Of a DNA stretch of 64,000 nucleotides, positions 63,015 to 64,000 are shown piece by piece (within the stretch, counting starts at the first letter, position 1; each line of letters starts with the position of its first letter). Origin of the DNA: an uncultured Verrucomicrobiota bacterium (GTDB taxonomy: Bacteria; Verrucomicrobiota; Kiritimatiellia; CAIVKH01); assembly GCA_937872895.1 (NCBI GenBank), contig CALMUP010000019.1, positions 207,650 through 271,649 of the forward strand, in the 5' to 3' direction. The notes beneath the pieces were generated by a model that was given only the letters and a program-made list of their open reading frames with translations, did not search any database and was not told the DNA's origin. The translations under genes and the position numbers were made by a program.

Positions 63015-63427
63015 CACGCACACCTTTCGTCACCTGCTCCTACCAGTTTTAAGGTACCTGCATTATCATTAGACGGGCAATATAGTCGAGCAACATGCTC
63101 ATCAACCTCCCGGTCCAGGGCGGCGGCGGTGGGGTGGTCGCCGGATTGTTTGGCGGCGAGGAGGCGGTCTACGAGGGTGGTGATTTGGGATTGGGTTTTG
63201 GTGTCCACATCGGGGATGGGGAGGGTTTTCCAGTCTTCGGGGTAGAGGTGGATGTTGCTGCGGCGGTTGCGCATGAGGTAGTCGCGGGCAAAGGATGAGT
63301 TCATTCCGAAGACCAGGAACTTGCGCTCAGGGAAGCTGAATACATGGCCCATGGGCAAGATATACCAAAGAATAACAGGCTTTGCCAAGAATCGGGAGAG
63401 CCAGTTACCCAATTGCTTTTCAGGCAC
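63014..63427 (-). pseudogene. C-terminal remnant of a type IIG/Eco57I-like methyltransferase or specificity subunit
   Basis: The frame encodes 137 residues that look like the tail of a target-recognition domain: SSFARDYLMRNRRSNIHLYP, DWKTLPIPDVDTKTQSQITT and LVDRLLAAKQSGDHPTAALD-like helical spacer ending EVDEHVARLYCP. Such a segment normally closes a protein of 500-1000 residues. Nothing coding for the missing part lies upstream; the next 300 bases are non-coding. It may still be translated because the methyltransferase ATG overlaps its stop codon. Confidence 0.7.
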
Positions 63428-63921
63428 ACACTTTCCCCGGATGAACTATCAAATCACCCATCACAAACGGATGCCTACGATGATCATGGCCAGTGATCTG
63501 GACCTCGTTGGTCGCGACCATCGTAGTCGATAAGGGTGGGCACGCCAGCAGGGGAATGTAGACGGGACGGGGACGGGTTCGAATCCGCCACAGATCCAAG
63601 ATGCCTATCCGAAACGGACGGCGTTTCGGGTGTGCATCCTGTCGCCGGGTGTTCTAACCTGGTACACCACGCGAACCGTAATCCCGGTTACATCAGCCAA
63701 CACGAACAGCGAATCGCCACCGGCCTTCCCATCCGTGGGCCGCCCTTGGCATCCATGGGACATCGTTCTACCTTGATCGCCCACGCAACCGCACCTGCGA
63801 CACGTCACATGTTCTCTATTCGCGTCCTCCGTGCCTCCGGCCGGTTAGGATTGAGCCCCGTGCGCCGGTTTGCTCTACTAGCGGAACCCGGCGCCTTGGC
63901 ACGGGATGAAGGACGCGGATC
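63428..63921. repeat. Island right edge leading into the second direct-repeat copy
   Basis: From 63428 to about 63720 I see no gene; a T-arm-like GGTTCGAATCC lies at about 63574-63584. Family A unit copy 7 is at 63729-63764, and from there the sequence repeats 38379 onward. Confidence 0.6.
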
Positions 63922-64000
63922 ATGATGGCAGGACTTGTGGTGGTCATCGCATCGGTGTTGATGCAGTTGGCGTTGGGCGGCGTGTATGCCTGGAGCGCGT
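63729..64000. repeat. Long direct repeat, right copy (cut by window end)
   Basis: This is the second copy of 38379-38650, including the gene start of the MFS transporter. It runs off the window. Confidence 0.9.
63922..64000 (+). CDS. OFA-family MFS transporter, second copy (5' end only)
   Basis: The first 26 codons (MMAGLVVVIASVLMQLALGG and on) are identical at protein level to the gene at 38572. The window ends before it can be seen whether the gene is whole. A duplicated transporter would most simply arise from duplication around the island. Confidence 0.8.
   Translation, partial: MMAGLVVVIASVLMQLALGGVYAWSA

Noticed and set aside
63560..63610. tRNA-like T-arm GGTTCGAATCC near the island edge, possibly an attachment-site remnant
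   Set aside because: Only three base pairs of the T-stem hold, and no acceptor, D or anticodon arm can be drawn around it; no matching copy was seen at the other edge.
46836..63700. Prophage, integron or transposon carrying the island
   Set aside because: I found no integrase, transposase, recombinase, phage structural gene or terminal inverted repeat in the window.
1..64000. CRISPR array
   Set aside because: No series of regularly spaced identical repeats with unique spacers is present; the repeats seen are dispersed.

Overview
The window is high-GC bacterial DNA with long secreted proteins, no recognisable tRNA or rRNA, and many dispersed intergenic repeats. The organism is probably a Gram-negative member of the Planctomycetes-Verrucomicrobia-Chlamydiae group, and a Kiritimatiellota or Verrucomicrobiota lineage fits best. 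This rests on the style of the secreted proteins (polymorphic beta-helix repeats, SGNH domains, Asp/Gly-rich calcium repeats near C-termini), an outer-membrane porin, a TatT-type TRAP system and a YezD protein beside sulfate genes. No marker gene proves the placement.

Layout. 1-8.1 kb: two divergent secreted proteins, a giant beta-helix/lectin protein cut by the left edge and a propeller-SGNH protein. 8.1-11.5 kb: ferrochelatase, an SppA-like protease and a MoeB-rhodanese fusion. 11.6-28.8 kb: an assimilatory sulfur region with an Rrf2 regulator, YezD, porin, sulfate ABC importer (binding protein, CysT, CysW, CysA), CysK, a second Rrf2 regulator, APS reductase (CysH), ATP sulfurylase (CysD, CysN), and then a siroheme/heme cluster (precorrin-2 dehydrogenase-like protein, a short HemA, and one HemC-SUMT-HemD polypeptide). 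Together these import sulfate, activate it to APS, reduce APS directly to sulfite, supply siroheme for a sulfite reductase encoded elsewhere, and fix sulfide into cysteine. 29.5-33.4 kb: a TRAP transporter (TatT, DctP, fused DctQM). 33.4-40.1 kb: repeat-rich DNA with a toxin-antitoxin pair, a fasciclin protein, a glycosyltransferase/FAD oxidoreductase pair and an OFA-type MFS transporter. 40.1-46.8 kb: a three-gene operon for secreted proteins including a large candidate glycoside hydrolase.

46.8-63.7 kb is an accessory island, visibly more AT-rich than its surroundings. It holds an AbiL-like RloA/RloB defence pair between two direct repeats, an MBL-fold hydrolase, tryptophan 2,3-dioxygenase with a kynurenine-formamidase-like cyclase, and a tightly overlapped six-gene operon facing them. 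That operon encodes a TrpX-like binding protein, a SET-domain protein, permease, ATPase, a nucleoside-phosphorylase-fold fusion and a PLP lyase. A DNA methyltransferase follows, overlapping an 825-residue protein that joins a GHKL (Hsp90-type) ATPase to a PD-(D/E)xK nuclease, and a beheaded specificity-domain fragment lies upstream of them.

The start of the MFS transporter gene at 38.6 kb recurs at 63.9 kb with its upstream DNA, exactly 25,350 bases away and without gaps, so the 25 kb between lies between two long direct repeats.

The strongest candidates for something undescribed are the methyltransferase/GHKL-nuclease pair, the SET/ABC/phosphorylase/PLP operon beside the tryptophan-opening enzymes, and the HemC-SUMT-HemD fusion that lacks the HemC cofactor domain.
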